A stretch of 64,000 nt of DNA from positions 28,591,568 through 28,655,567 of the forward strand of contig NC_084937.1 of assembly GCF_958298935.1 (NCBI RefSeq). Reading direction: 5' to 3'. The position numbers and the translations under genes were made by a program. Under the pieces are notes generated by a model that made no database searches, was not told where the DNA came from, and saw nothing but the letters and a program-made list of their open reading frames with translations. Of the stretch, positions 48,032-58,345 are shown one piece after another. Each line of letters starts with the position of its first letter. Position 1 is the stretch's first letter. The stretch comes from Phragmites australis (lineage: Eukaryota > Streptophyta > Magnoliopsida > Poales > Poaceae).

Positions 48032-50237
48032 ATGGGTTTCTTGTCATTGTTTCTAGTGGCTTCTATGCCAATCATCCAGGTCCTGCTCATAGGTGTCATT
48101 GGAGCTTACCTCGCCTCCGGTTACAGCAATGTTCTGACCACAAGCGCTCGGAGGGATATGAACAAGGTAAGCTCTCGTTATCATATGAATTTTTCACACT
48201 CAACTAAATATTATTACGGCCCAATCTCACTGAATTTTATGTCAGGTTATTTTTACTGTCTTCACCCCATCTCTGGTGTTCGCTACCCTGGCAAAGACGG
48301 TCACGCTTGCGGATGTCATTTCTTGGTGAGTAGAATTGACATATTTTCAGAGTCTAGAGGGAAAACAAAGAAAAACAATGTTGCTACAAGTCTGCACTTT
48401 TGCCTGTCTGTAACTCAAGTGCCCTGCCCCTAACACAAGCTTTGTATTCTGAAGGTGGTTTATGCCAGTTAATATAGCAATCACATTCATGGTTGGTGGC
48501 ATTCTAGGTTGGATAGCATGCAACATCTTGAAGCCACCACAACACTTCAGGAGCTTGATCATTGCCTTCTGCTCAGCAGGTTCAGTTTCCTCAGAGGACT
48601 TCATGTTTCATTCTCCTTCATATATACTTCACCTTTTTCACTGATGCTGATACTAAAAGTTACATCTACTGACAAATGCAGGAAATCTTGGGAACCTGCT
48701 CTTGATCATTGTTCCGGCTGTCTGCGACGAAGATGCTAACCCATTTGGAGAAGATCGAAGCATTTGCCGCTCACGCGGGCTCTCCTACTCTTCATTGTCC
48801 ATGGCTGTAAGAAGAAATCTTCTGCGTCATCTTGCTGAAGGAATAAGATAATTCTGCTGTCTGGATGAACTATTTTACTCTGTATTCTGCAGCTCGGTGG
48901 CCTTTTTATATGGACGCATACATACAGCCTCATGCAGAAGGCAGGCAAACTGTACCACAAAATGCAGTCTAAAAGCATTCAGTGCCCGGCCGACATCAAC
49001 GAAGAGAATTCTGTGCAAGACGCGGAGCAAGCTAAAGAAGATGGTACAGCTGCCTACACTGACGAGGAGGCGCCCGTTTCGACGTCAGTTAAGCCTGGTG
49101 AACAAAGGGAGCAGAATGAAATGGTAAGTTCAGATTCAGAACAGTCCACGGCATCCATCGACCATGGTTGCCTTTGTTCAATTGACATCTTCAGAGAAAC
49201 TGACTAGTCAGAAACTGCAGGAAGCCCCTCTCTTGTCCTGCCAAAGCGAGGTCGCTAACAAAGGATTCTGGACAAATCTGAAGGATGCTGTCCACCAGTT
49301 TATCGAGGAGCTGATGGCCCCACCAACAATATCAGCAGTATGTTTCTGCCTAACTAGCTACTACTTTTATTATCATATCAGCTCGCAATCTTTCACTACT
49401 TCTCACCTCACAATGGCACAAGACTGGAGTAAATCTGATGTCATGGTCCTTAAAAAAAAAAAAAACCCTGATGTCATGCTACCTTCTTGCGTCAGATAAT
49501 TGGATTTGTTGTTGGCCTAGTCCCATGGTTAAAATCTCTAATCATTGGCGACGGAGCTCCTCTCAAAGTCATACAGGATTCCCTCCAACTAATGGGGTAA
49601 GCACATAGTGCAGACTGCTATGCACCTGCAACATATACTTTCCAGTGGTCCTTCAGTGTGACTCACTGTTTGTTTCTCTTGCAGCAATGGCACAATACCT
49701 TGCATCACCCTCATCCTAGGTGGAAACCTGACGCAAGGTGGGTGTTACTGGTCAGACTATTAGCAGTTCAGTGATCCATCCTGTATATTTACTGAAAGGG
49801 AAATCACTCTGACGGACCGTGCGTGCAGGGCTGCGGAAGTCGGCTCTCAAGCGTACGGTGATCCTCACAATCGTCTGCATACGCTTCGTGATCCTCCCGC
49901 TGATCGGGATCGCCGTGGTTCATGCCGCGTATGGCGTCGGGTTCCTGCCTCACGACCCGTTGTACCGCTATGTGCTGATGGTGCAGTTCGCCCTGCCTCC
50001 TGCGATGAACATTGGTAAGAACTGAAACTCTGAAACCACAAACGGCTTCTCTTTTCCGGAGACGTCTGCTTCTGTTTCCATGGAAGCCAACCATCTCTGT
50101 GCTCCGATTCAGGAACCATGGCTCAGCTGTTTGATGTTGGACAAGAGGAATGCTCAGTGATCTTTCTCTGGACGTACCTTGTTGCCGCGATCGCGCTGAC
50201 GACGTGGTCGACGATCTTTATGTCCATTCTGTCTTGA
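48032..50237 (+). CDS. PILS: PIN-LIKES (PILS) auxin transport facilitator
   Basis: Ten coding exons: 48032-48166, 48246-48325, 48455-48579, 48682-48806, 48893-49123, 49221-49337, 49496-49596, 49685-49737, 49829-50014 and 50113-50237. They join in phase to 425 residues. The N-terminus MGFLSLFLVASMPIIQVLLIGVIGAYLASG and C-terminal half (IIGFVVGLVPWLKSLIIGDGAPLKVIQDSLQLMGNGTIPC and the following helices) give about ten transmembrane segments with a central hydrophilic loop (about residues 175-265), the auxin efflux carrier / PILS topology. Family motifs include NLGNLLLIIVPAVCDEDANPFG and FALPPAMNIGTMAQLFDVGQEECSVIFLW. PILS proteins sit in the ER membrane and control auxin storage and nuclear auxin signalling. 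One donor, GTTCAG after 48579, is weak but fixed by phase. The promoter is duplicated and partly interrupted upstream. Confidence 0.94.
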
Positions 50238-50496
50238 AGTCACCGGGTGTGGCTGCGTTTGTCGGACATGGTGGTGCTCAACGATTCAGCTCAACAAAAG
50301 GAAGGGAGGAGAGTGAAGATGGTGATCGGTCTCGGAAAGAGGAGTGACAACTTAGTTATACCTCTATAGACTACAGAATAGCCGTATTGGCCAGGCGATT
50401 CTTTCTGTATCCAAAATTTTTTGGTCCATTTGGTGTGTGCTGTATTCTGCAGTAGACTATGATCAAATGATAATGATCATTTAGGCATTTATTGTA

Positions 50497-51162
50497 CTAG
50501 CCAATTAGCCCGCGTAATTACGTGGCTAGACCTGTTAGATGATCGCTTCGTTATATAATTCAAATTCATATGATTAAAAATGTTACTATAATCACTATAC
50601 AATTCAAATGTATATAATTAAAGATATAGTTTTAGGTTATGCAAACACATAGTTAATTATAATATAGCGCTACCAATTAAATATAAGTTGCTCTTTCTAA
50701 TAATTTATTATTTTAGTGATCGATAATTTCTTTATTTTTGCTTTGGTAAATAAGTCGTAGTAGACTATATACAGTGGTTGGGCCCTTTCTTATGTTGATT
50801 ATTTTAGATGAGTCTCATTCGGTTGTTTGTATCTTTATTGGGCATTTCTTAAGTTAGTTTTTGGCTAATGGGCTTAGTCATATATAATATTAAGTCAGTC
50901 CAAAGTTTATTTGGATCTATTGGTTGTGATTCAATCTTACTAAAAATCCATCAAAATTTTGTGAGATTTTCTAGTATTTCTTTTTTTTCTTGTTTGATAA
51001 ATATTTTTACTGATGTAATCATATTTGTGCTACTCGGGAAGCAAGGAAGAAAAAGAGAAAATAATTCCATACATGTGACGTGCAGTACTTGCCAAGATGA
51101 ATTAGTTGGAGTCCTGCATGTATATGAGCTCACAAATACGCGGCCAACTCCCATCTACGACG
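50497..51162. mobile_element. Helitron-like end and AT-rich sequence
   Basis: TACTAGCCAATTAGCCCGCG followed by TAATTACGTGG resembles the 5' ends of grass Helitron-like repeats. The following AT-rich stretch holds no gene. The far end was not found. Confidence 0.35.
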
Positions 51163-51478
51163 AAAACAAATACGCGGCCAGCCTCCGCGTTGTCTCGATC
51201 GTATACGTCGACTAAAACGAATACGCGGCCAGCTCATGTATAGATATGCTGCACGTATACACCAGGGACTTCAAGTTGTACATGCATGTGGCCGAACAGG
51301 ACCATGCATATGTATTCAATAAAACAAATACGCGGCCAGCCTCCACGTCGTCTCGATTGTATACGTCGACTAAAACGAATACGCGGCTAGCTCACGTATA
51401 GATATGCTGCACGTATACACCAGGGACTTCAAGTTGTACATGCATGTGGCCGAACAGGACCATGCATACGTATTCAAG
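51163..51478. repeat. Tandem duplication of a 158-base unit
   Basis: Units 51163-51320 and 51321-51478 differ at only a few positions. Each contains AATACGCGGCCAGCCTCC, GTATACGTCGACTAAAACGA and the GCTGCACGTATACACCAGGG block. A partial third match (AATACGCGGCCAACTCC) precedes them at about 51137. Confidence 0.92.
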
Positions 51479-51609
51479 CACTTAATCACATGCATATTGT
51501 TAATAGCTTGGTTACTAGAGATAAGGATCACGTTGTTGGAGATAAATTCGAATCGATTTGAACAAGTCATGCGTGTCTATCTGAACCGATGGTTGGGGCT
51601 GCCTTGGCC

Positions 51610-52950
51610 TATATAAAGGACCGAATACATACGCTGAAAGGAGGCCAGCCGCCGGAGACCCTGCTGCCTTTCTCATCCACACGCAGACGCAAACGCCGAC
51701 GCCCAGCCGCCGGAGGCCCTGCCGACCTTTCCATCTATATGCGCACGCGCACATCCTCTCCCTAACGCCATACAGAGCACGCACATCTATCCATCCGAGA
51801 GAAAGCACATCCATAGTGATAGAAAGTTCCTGCACGAATTCATCGGCTGGAAGTTTCGCTGTCTAGGAGGAATACCGTCGCCGGCGTCAACCTCATCTTC
51901 GTCTGCGTCAACCTCATCTTCGTCAAGCCACTGTCGACAATGATGAAGCCGTCCGTTAAAACCATGATTTATGGTGAGTAGCAATCATCGCGATAAAAAA
52001 TAATGGTATTTGCATGCGCGGTGATGGGGTCTACGGACCATCTGAGCCATATAATTACTGTGAGGATGAGATCCCACTGCCATCCATGTGATACAATCCG
52101 GTATTTTGCCGGTGCAAAGATACAGTTTGGCCTCGTGCATACGCACGGGAGAGATAATTCCTATAAAGCAAGCATCATCTATGCAAGAGCGCTAGCCGCA
52201 AGGCTGAGACATGCAGATTCAAAATATACACATCGACATCATGGCCGGGTGTCAAGGTGACCAAGTAGGCCTGAAACACCATGCGTCCGCGACCGACGAG
52301 GCCGGACAATGTTATGGCTAAACGCCAACGAGGCTGCAGCCACCCTCATTGTTCACACGTCTATGACCGATGAGGCTAGACGGGATTATGGCCAAGTGCC
52401 GACGAGGCAAGGTCACTATACTACCAACACGTTCAAAATGAATGGAAACGGATACACAATTGCTGGGCACCGACGAGGCAAAAGCAACCATACATCCATG
52501 TCCGATGAATGCAGACATACATGACTGGGAACCGACGAGGTGAAAGTCATCCCCTTCATCGTGACACCCGCTCCATATAGCAAACGTAACGGTTGTATAC
52601 CGTGACCGGGTTTCGGCGAAACAAAAGCCACCCGTACCACATCTGCAAACACTAATTATTGAATCTACATCAACCTCTATGCATATGGCGAGCAATACAA
52701 ATTCAAAGACGACGACTCAGCGCAGCTTAATCGGAGGTGTTCTGCAGGCTTGCCTTGCAGATGTAATTTAACCGGACGCGCCTAACTTGGCCTCGGGAAT
52801 CGGCGAACTACGCAATCTCTACAGTCAGATAATCTTCATAAGCATCGACGCAAAAGATAGAATAAGCAAACTGTCGTGGACTCATGTACTCTGTATATTC
52901 AAAAAAAGAATTAATGAAATACTTGTTCCGTGTACACTTTTGTTCCAAGT
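51610..52950 (+). other. Possible transcription unit with a periodic array, no clear protein
   Basis: A good TATA box, TATATAAA, lies at 51610-51617. A short ATG frame (MMKPSVKTMIYG near 51940) runs into a donor-like GTGAGT at 51974. A downstream sequence AATTAATGAAAT near 52911 resembles a poly(A) region. No long reading frame is present. It could be a non-coding transcript or an LTR or leader of a retroelement. Confidence 0.25.
52294..52542. repeat. Periodic CGACGAGG-type array
   Basis: The octamer CGACGAGG or close variants begin at 52294, 52326, 52368, 52400, 52471, 52503 and 52535, with gaps of 32, 42, 32, 71, 32 and 32 bases. Sequence around them is only loosely conserved (GGCnAAAnnCA after the core), giving a degenerate unit of about 70-74 bases. 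Confidence 0.7.
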
Positions 52951-53379
52951 CTATTTTTTGTTTCCACAAACATTTCTTAGCATGTCTCATCTAAGGATTA
53001 CCGTGGAGCTCCTAAAGCCTCTAATTAGAAAATATGAAGATTGTGTTCAGTAGAAGGCAGACTTATTGGTACTTTATAGTTCGTTCCATGTACAAAGGAA
53101 GAAAGAATGAATCGAAGGAAATGAAGGAATCAAAGAAAGGAAGAAGGACACTGTCTCAGTCACGGTGCCTTTCTTCCTTCGCAACATTTTTCTTTTTCTT
53201 TTTTTAAACCAACTGAAGTAAATATTGTGATACTGTAAAAGAAAATCAGTCCAAAGCTTATTAAACGGACGTTTCAAAATGCAGACTCGAGAAACCAACT
53301 GGCACATGTCACCTCGGGGACATAGGGTGGCTAGTGAAATATTCACCAAATGTCCAGTACCCCAAATGGGAAGGAAATT

Positions 53380-53530
53380 ACGTGAGGCCCGGTCTTTCGC
53401 GTAAACCCGCGCCGTGCCACGACACGTGCCCGCGCGCACGCAGACCCGCACGCGCGAGCGCCGTGCGATCGAGCGTGCACGGCGCGGATGGGGGTCTCGC
53501 CGGGGTCCTTCGCGCGCGGGCCTCATAGAA
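53380..53530. other. Very GC-rich, CpG-dense stretch
   Basis: About 150 bases of CG-rich sequence with many CGCG motifs, sharply set off from AT-rich neighbours. Its flanks GAGGCCCGGTCTTTCGCG and CGCGCGCGGGCCTC are partly inverted, so it may be an insertion. No gene was recognised. Confidence 0.4.
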
Positions 53531-53743
53531 TTATGCAAATGCTGGAGATCATATGATGTTGAGCACCTAGGTCCTACAGGCACAGTGTCAGCGTGTACCT
53601 AGCTAGCCCTTTGTCTGGGGGCCAGACGCACGTTCGTCCTCCTCGTGACCTTCCCTAAGTCCGGCACCACCTGGTGGCTCAAGGCCCTCGTCTTCACGAC
53701 GTTGAATTGATGATGACCACCGCAGCCCCGACGATTGTGTCAG

Positions 53744-54969
53744 TGTTGATATCTTGCGAAGAGTCTTGGACCTAAAATTTTTAACACATCGGAGCATCCG
53801 ATGTTAGAGAGATGAGAAGATAAAAGCCGAAGCTGGTTGAGTCTGAGGAGTAGGCTAAAGTTGGAAGGCTGATCCAAGCATGGACTCTCCGATCACAAGG
53901 ATTTTGAGCAGATTGTCTACATTTAGGAGGGCTTCTAAAAAGTGATCTCCGATCATATAAGCTCCGAGTAGATGATTCCCGACCTGGTGATCTTCAGGCT
54001 GGTATTTCCGACCAGATAATCTTGAGCACGTTGATCTTTGAACAGATAGTCAAAATTTAAGCATGTGGTCGAATGTTGAGCACGTTGGTCTTCAAGCATG
54101 TTGTTGACTTTCGAGCCCATTGGTCTGCGAGCACATGGTGGAACTGAGCAGTTGGTCTCCAAGTAGGTGGAATGGTTGGCCGAGCACATCGTTGGTCTCT
54201 AAGAAGGTAAAGGAATTGGTCGAATCCGAGCACGTGAGCATCTCCGAGTGGTAATTAGTCGGATTCAAACACGTTGATCGAGCAAGTGGTCCGACCGAGC
54301 AGCGATTGGTCGAATACGAGAGCGTGAGCATCTCTGAGCAGTAACTGGTCAGATTCGAGCACGTTGACCAAGTAGGTGGTCGGATCAAGCAGCGACTGGT
54401 CGAATCTGAGAGCATAAGCATATCCGAGCGATGGAAGCAATGGTCGAGTTCGAGCATGTGGTTTCCGAACAAGTGGTCGGATCAATCAGTACCTAGTTGA
54501 TTTTTGAGCACGTGGTTCGGGCCAAGCAGATTGTCGGGTTCGAGAAGGCCGAACTATACAATAAAGAATATTCGGGTAGATATATGCGAGTTTACGTGAT
54601 TTAATAAGGAATATATGTTAGTTTTAGAATGTTTGGAGACTAGATGGCATAACCAAATCATATCTGTATGTTTTGTTTGATTTAAATTATAAGGGTCCTA
54701 ATCTATTATGGCTAATACCTGTCACCTTATAAATATAAGAGGGTCATAGCCGATTGAGAGAATCAATCAATTGATCTAACACATTTTATATTACCTTGCA
54801 TTTTTTTATCCCTTTGCCTAGATTCTATAGTCTTGTTCTCTTTTCCAATCTACATTACTACATATCTTGATCTCGATGAACAAGGACAAGCCACTGTTAT
54901 CTGCGCTTTGATGGAGTCTGTCTTGAGTGTGGGTGACAACGAAGGTCCAGCGATGCAACGCTACGAACA
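53744..54969 (+). mobile_element. Probable LTR of a decayed retrotransposon
   Basis: Begins TGTTGATATC and ends ACGAACA directly before a primer-binding-site-like TGGTATCTAGG at 54970, similar to the initiator-Met tRNA site TGGTATCAGAGC of Copia elements. An LTR-type TATA (TTATAAATATAAG) lies near 54735. The element is followed by gag-like sequence. The left boundary is inferred from the TG..CA rule only. Confidence 0.55.
54233..54502. repeat. 90-base minisatellite in the LTR
   Basis: CGTGAGCATCTCYGAG-containing units start at 54233, 54323 and 54413 (the last diverged), an exact 90-base period. Each includes GAGCACGTTGA, AAGTGGTC and AGCGAYTGGTCGAAT blocks. More diverged related text (GAGCACGTTGGTC, GAGCACATGGT) extends to about 54000. 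Confidence 0.82.
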
Positions 54970-55115
54970 TGGTATCTAGGTGTTGTTGGTCGGATATTGC
55001 ACACGAGGTGCTCAGTGTTTGGCGTGATATCTTTTCGCGTCAACATACTTTTTCACGACTCCACCGAGGAAGAAGACTTTCGGCTATTTTCTAGCCGAAT
55101 TCAAAAGCCCTAGAC

Positions 55116-55960
55116 ATGTTTACATTAGATATTAATAGATATAATATCATCATGGTATCCTACGACGAGTTGCTGGAAGAAGCGCGTCTAGCGATCGAGG
55201 CTGACTTGGAGCAATGTCAGCAACAACTGCTCTCACGCTACGTAAAGACTCGGCAAGGCGTGTTCAAGAAGGAAGATTCTCCATCACCCTTTGTCGAAAA
55301 CCCTAAGGTACTAACCACTGTAAGTGCTTAACCTCATTCCTCGCATGAGGATGTTGCTAATAGGATCGATTAATCTGTCGATGCGACTGTGATTAATAGT
55401 GTCCAAAAAATAGTTGAGGATACATTGGCTGAGAGGATTCGGCCTTTAGTTTTACAACAAACAACTTGTTGCTAGTAATGTTAATGCTTTAATTCCTCCT
55501 GCTATCGATAATACATTACCTAGTGTTTCTTACGCTTACTTGAATAACCCAGGTAATGTTGCACCTAATCATGTCATTTCTCATACTATTAAAATTGGTG
55601 TGACATAAAACCTATATCAAACACCATATGTTAAGCACCATACTTCAACTTCGGCTCAAGCTTATAGAGCTGGAGGTTATCTCAATGTATAGACATCTTA
55701 TTACCAAATCGTGGTATATAGTGCTCCACATATATCATCAAAAGGGTCAGGCATCCCTTATGAACTGACACATGTGGAATATTTTGTTATACCATCTCCT
55801 GTTACTTTTTATGTACCAAATTTGCTCACATCATAGCTTGAAAACATAGCTAATCATATTCGATCAGTGACCGATTATGTTAAAATCATATGAGAACAAG
55901 TAGCTACCGTACTAAGAGAATAATTAGGCATAAAAACTAGAAGAAAAAAACTCGTACATG
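55116..55960 (+). pseudogene. Retrotransposon gag remnant
   Basis: The frame at 55116-55331 contains a MVSYDELLEEARLAIEADLE start, like the gag N-terminus of some grass retrotransposons, and GVFKKEDSPSPF. It stops soon after; the following 600 bases still show protein-like pieces in shifting frames. No protease, integrase or reverse transcriptase was found before 56.2 kb, so the element is truncated and decayed. Confidence 0.6.
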
Positions 55961-56297
55961 CCAAAAATCATATCCCAAACACTTTAACACAATCCCATTC
56001 CCATCATACTAACCTGACGTACCAACACGTCCCACCCATCCTGACTCATCGGCTATCCTACACCATCCACTACCGGCAACACCCCAGTACCTTACCTCGC
56101 ACCTGCTTACTCTGCCAAATCAGTCTGCTTTGTCAGACATCCCTTCAAACCCGGACCCCATAAACCCCTCCCCGAACTGAAAACCTGCGTCGTCCCTGAT
56201 TCAATCTCCTAAATTTCAGACGTGCAACAACAAAGATACGCCCACAATTCCCTCCACGCACCACTTCTCCACCTAGCGGATACGCTCGCCTGCCCCG

Positions 56298-57962
56298 ATG
56301 CCCAGAGCTCTCCAGAGATCTGGCAGCAACAGTCTCTCCTCGTTGCTCCGCGCCGAGCCAGGGGACGATGCTCCCGCCGACGCGAAGCGGGGCGACCACC
56401 GCCGGAGGAGGAGCTGCATCAGGCTGCCCCTCGGCGCAGGTGGGTGCCGCGTCTGCGCCTGCGACGAGATGGACTCCGCTGCCGCGGCCCCGCGCCGGTG
56501 CGCCCCGGGAGCCGACGACGACGAGGAGGACGCCGCGGTGCAGTGCTTTTCATGGAAGAAGGGTGCCGTCGCCGCGGCGCATCGGCCGTCGGGAGCTGGT
56601 AGGGGTGTGGTGGTGGTGACGGAGGCCGCGGCGTCCTTGGCGGTGCTGCCGGACGACGTGATGGAGATGGTGCTGTGCTGGCTGCCGCTGGCCTCGCTCC
56701 TGGCCGCGCGGTGCGTGTGCAGGCGGTGGAGGGACCTCACCGTCGCCCCGCAGTTCCTGCGGATGCGCCGCGAGAGGGGGCCGCGCCGGACGCCGTGGCT
56801 GTTCTTGTTCGGGGTCGAGGGGGACGTCGGGTGGGGCGCCGCCCCTGCCCCGGCCGTGCACGCGCTCGACGTGGCCGCGCACCGGTGGCGCTCGGTCGCG
56901 GCGGGCGGGATGAAGGGGAGGTTCTTGTTCTCCGTCGCCGGCGTCGGGGACGAGCTCTACGTCGTTGGCGGCCGGTCCGGTGGCTCGGATGCCAGCAAGG
57001 ATAAGACCCACAAGGGAGTCCTGGTGTTCAGCCCTCTCACCAGCTCGTGGCGGAAGGCGGCTCCAATGCGGACGGCGCGGTCTCGGCCGGTGCTGGGGGT
57101 GTTTGAGATGTCCGCCAGCTGCAGCATTCTCCACGCTCGCGCCGAGAAGCATGTCCGGCGCGCCAAGTCTCGGTTGGGAGGCGCCTCCGCTGTGTACGAG
57201 GACCCGCACCGGCTCTCCCTCAGGCGTCTCCGGCTCAGGGACATGCTGAACGAGGACACTGATTCCATAGAGCTCGCTTCGTCTCATGACAAATTTAGCA
57301 GACAGGAGGAGGAGGGAGGTCAGCCAAGGCTCGCCATTGTCGCCGTTGGTGGGCGCGGGCACTGGGATGAACCACTGGTGTCCGGGGAGATATACGATCC
57401 GCTGATCGACAAGTGGGTTGAAATTGCCGGGTTCCCTACCGACGTCGGGCTGGCGTGCTCCGGCGTTGTCTGTGGCCGGATGTTCTATGTTTACTGCGAG
57501 TCCGACACGCTCGTCGCTTACCATCTGGACAAGGGCTCCTGGGTTGTCATCCAGACGTCCCGGCCGCCGCCTCGGCTCCGCGACTACTGCCCGACGCTGG
57601 TGTGCTGCGCGTCTCGGCTGTTCATGCTCTGTGTGTCGTGGTGCGACCGCCATGGGCCGGTGAACCTGAGGGAGAAGGTGGTGCGGAAGATCTTTGAGCT
57701 TGACCGGAGCTCACTCCAGTGGACTGAGGCGTCGCCGCACCCGGACGCGCCGATGGATCCCAATGCGGCGTTTTCCGTCGGCCGGGACAGGATCTACGCC
57801 GTGGAGATGTTCAGGATCTTCGGCCAGGTCCTCGATTTCGTGACGGCCTGCCGGATTTCCGACACCGAGCAGAAGTGGAGCCGGATTGGCCGGGAAAATG
57901 CAGCGACGGAGGCCGACGCCATGTCCTGCAGGCTGAAATCCATGGTCGTGTTGCATCTGTAA
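56298..57962 (+). CDS. CFK1: F-box/kelch protein, CFK1-like (At5g42350 type)
   Basis: Single exon, 554 residues. A low-complexity N-terminus with basic (HRRRRSCIRL) and acidic (ADDDEEDAAV) patches is followed by an F-box at about 114-158 (LAVLPDDVMEMVLCWLPLAS, LAARCVCRRWRDLTVAPQFL). Kelch-type repeats follow: VHALDVAAHRWRSV, GDELYVVGGRSGG, VLVFSPLTSSWRKAAPMRTAR, AIVAVGGRGHWDEPLVSGEI, YDPLIDKWVEIAGFP. It would act as the substrate adaptor of an SCF E3 ligase with a beta-propeller target site. Arabidopsis CFK1 is linked to the COP9 signalosome and hypocotyl growth. Length and layout fit that pair. The frame is intact; the identification of CFK1 as the closest relative is from memory. Confidence 0.88.
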   Translation: MPRALQRSGSNSLSSLLRAEPGDDAPADAKRGDHRRRRSCIRLPLGAGGCRVCACDEMDSAAAAPRRCAPGADDDEEDAAVQCFSWKKGAVAAAHRPSGAGRGVVVVTEAAASLAVLPDDVMEMVLCWLPLASLLAARCVCRRWRDLTVAPQFLRMRRERGPRRTPWLFLFGVEGDVGWGAAPAPAVHALDVAAHRWRSVAAGGMKGRFLFSVAGVGDELYVVGGRSGGSDASKDKTHKGVLVFSPLTSSWRKAAPMRTARSRPVLGVFEMSASCSILHARAEKHVRRAKSRLGGASAVYEDPHRLSLRRLRLRDMLNEDTDSIELASSHDKFSRQEEEGGQPRLAIVAVGGRGHWDEPLVSGEIYDPLIDKWVEIAGFPTDVGLACSGVVCGRMFYVYCESDTLVAYHLDKGSWVVIQTSRPPPRLRDYCPTLVCCASRLFMLCVSWCDRHGPVNLREKVVRKIFELDRSSLQWTEASPHPDAPMDPNAAFSVGRDRIYAVEMFRIFGQVLDFVTACRISDTEQKWSRIGRENAATEADAMSCRLKSMVVLHL

Positions 57963-58169
57963 CTGTAGTTGCTTCTTACTTTTAAGTTTTTTTTTCTCCC
58001 TTTCTTTTGTAGCATAGTCTGTTTGCACAGATTTGTTGTTTCCCCGAGCAGACACGATGTTTACACGACACAGCCATTGCATTGGATTGCTTGTAGACAT
58101 TACAGTGACAATTCATACTCATGTTTTCCCAACTTGGTTTATAAAAGGCATGGTCTTTTTTCTGATGCT

Positions 58170-58331
58170 GGAGAGCCAAGCTAGCGCTAGGTTTAAGTGT
58201 TTAACCCAGACTCCAGTCGAGAGGTCGTCACCCGGATTCGAACCAGGTGCTCGCAGATTTCCTTTCTAAAGCGTTCGGTACTCCTTTTTCTAAGACAAAA
58301 CCAGGAGACGTTTTCGTCCTATGGTCAAGGT
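58170..58331 (-). mobile_element. tRNA-derived SINE with 14-base target duplication
   Basis: A Pol III B box GGTTCGAATCC lies on the minus strand (58234-58244). The element is flanked by TTTTTTCTGATGCT at 58156-58169 and 58332-58345, a target duplication. It is about 160 bases long and lies shortly downstream of the F-box/kelch gene. Confidence 0.72.
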
Positions 58332-58345
58332 TTTTTTCTGATGCT

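Noticed and set aside
54092..54472. 126-residue minus-strand protein with repeats
   Set aside because: It is an open frame created by the 90-base minisatellite of an LTR, with no gene signals.
55116..55331. A host gene in the 71-residue frame
   Set aside because: The MVSYDELLEEARLAIEADLE-like start and its position after an LTR and a primer-site-like motif point to a gag remnant.
56550..57653. 367-residue antisense frame over the kelch gene
   Set aside because: It is low-complexity His/Arg/Pro-rich, a shadow of the F-box/kelch frame.
58234..58244. Possible tRNA gene from a T-loop-like GGTTCGAATCC
   Set aside because: No cloverleaf can be drawn around it, and flanking target duplications show it is a SINE.
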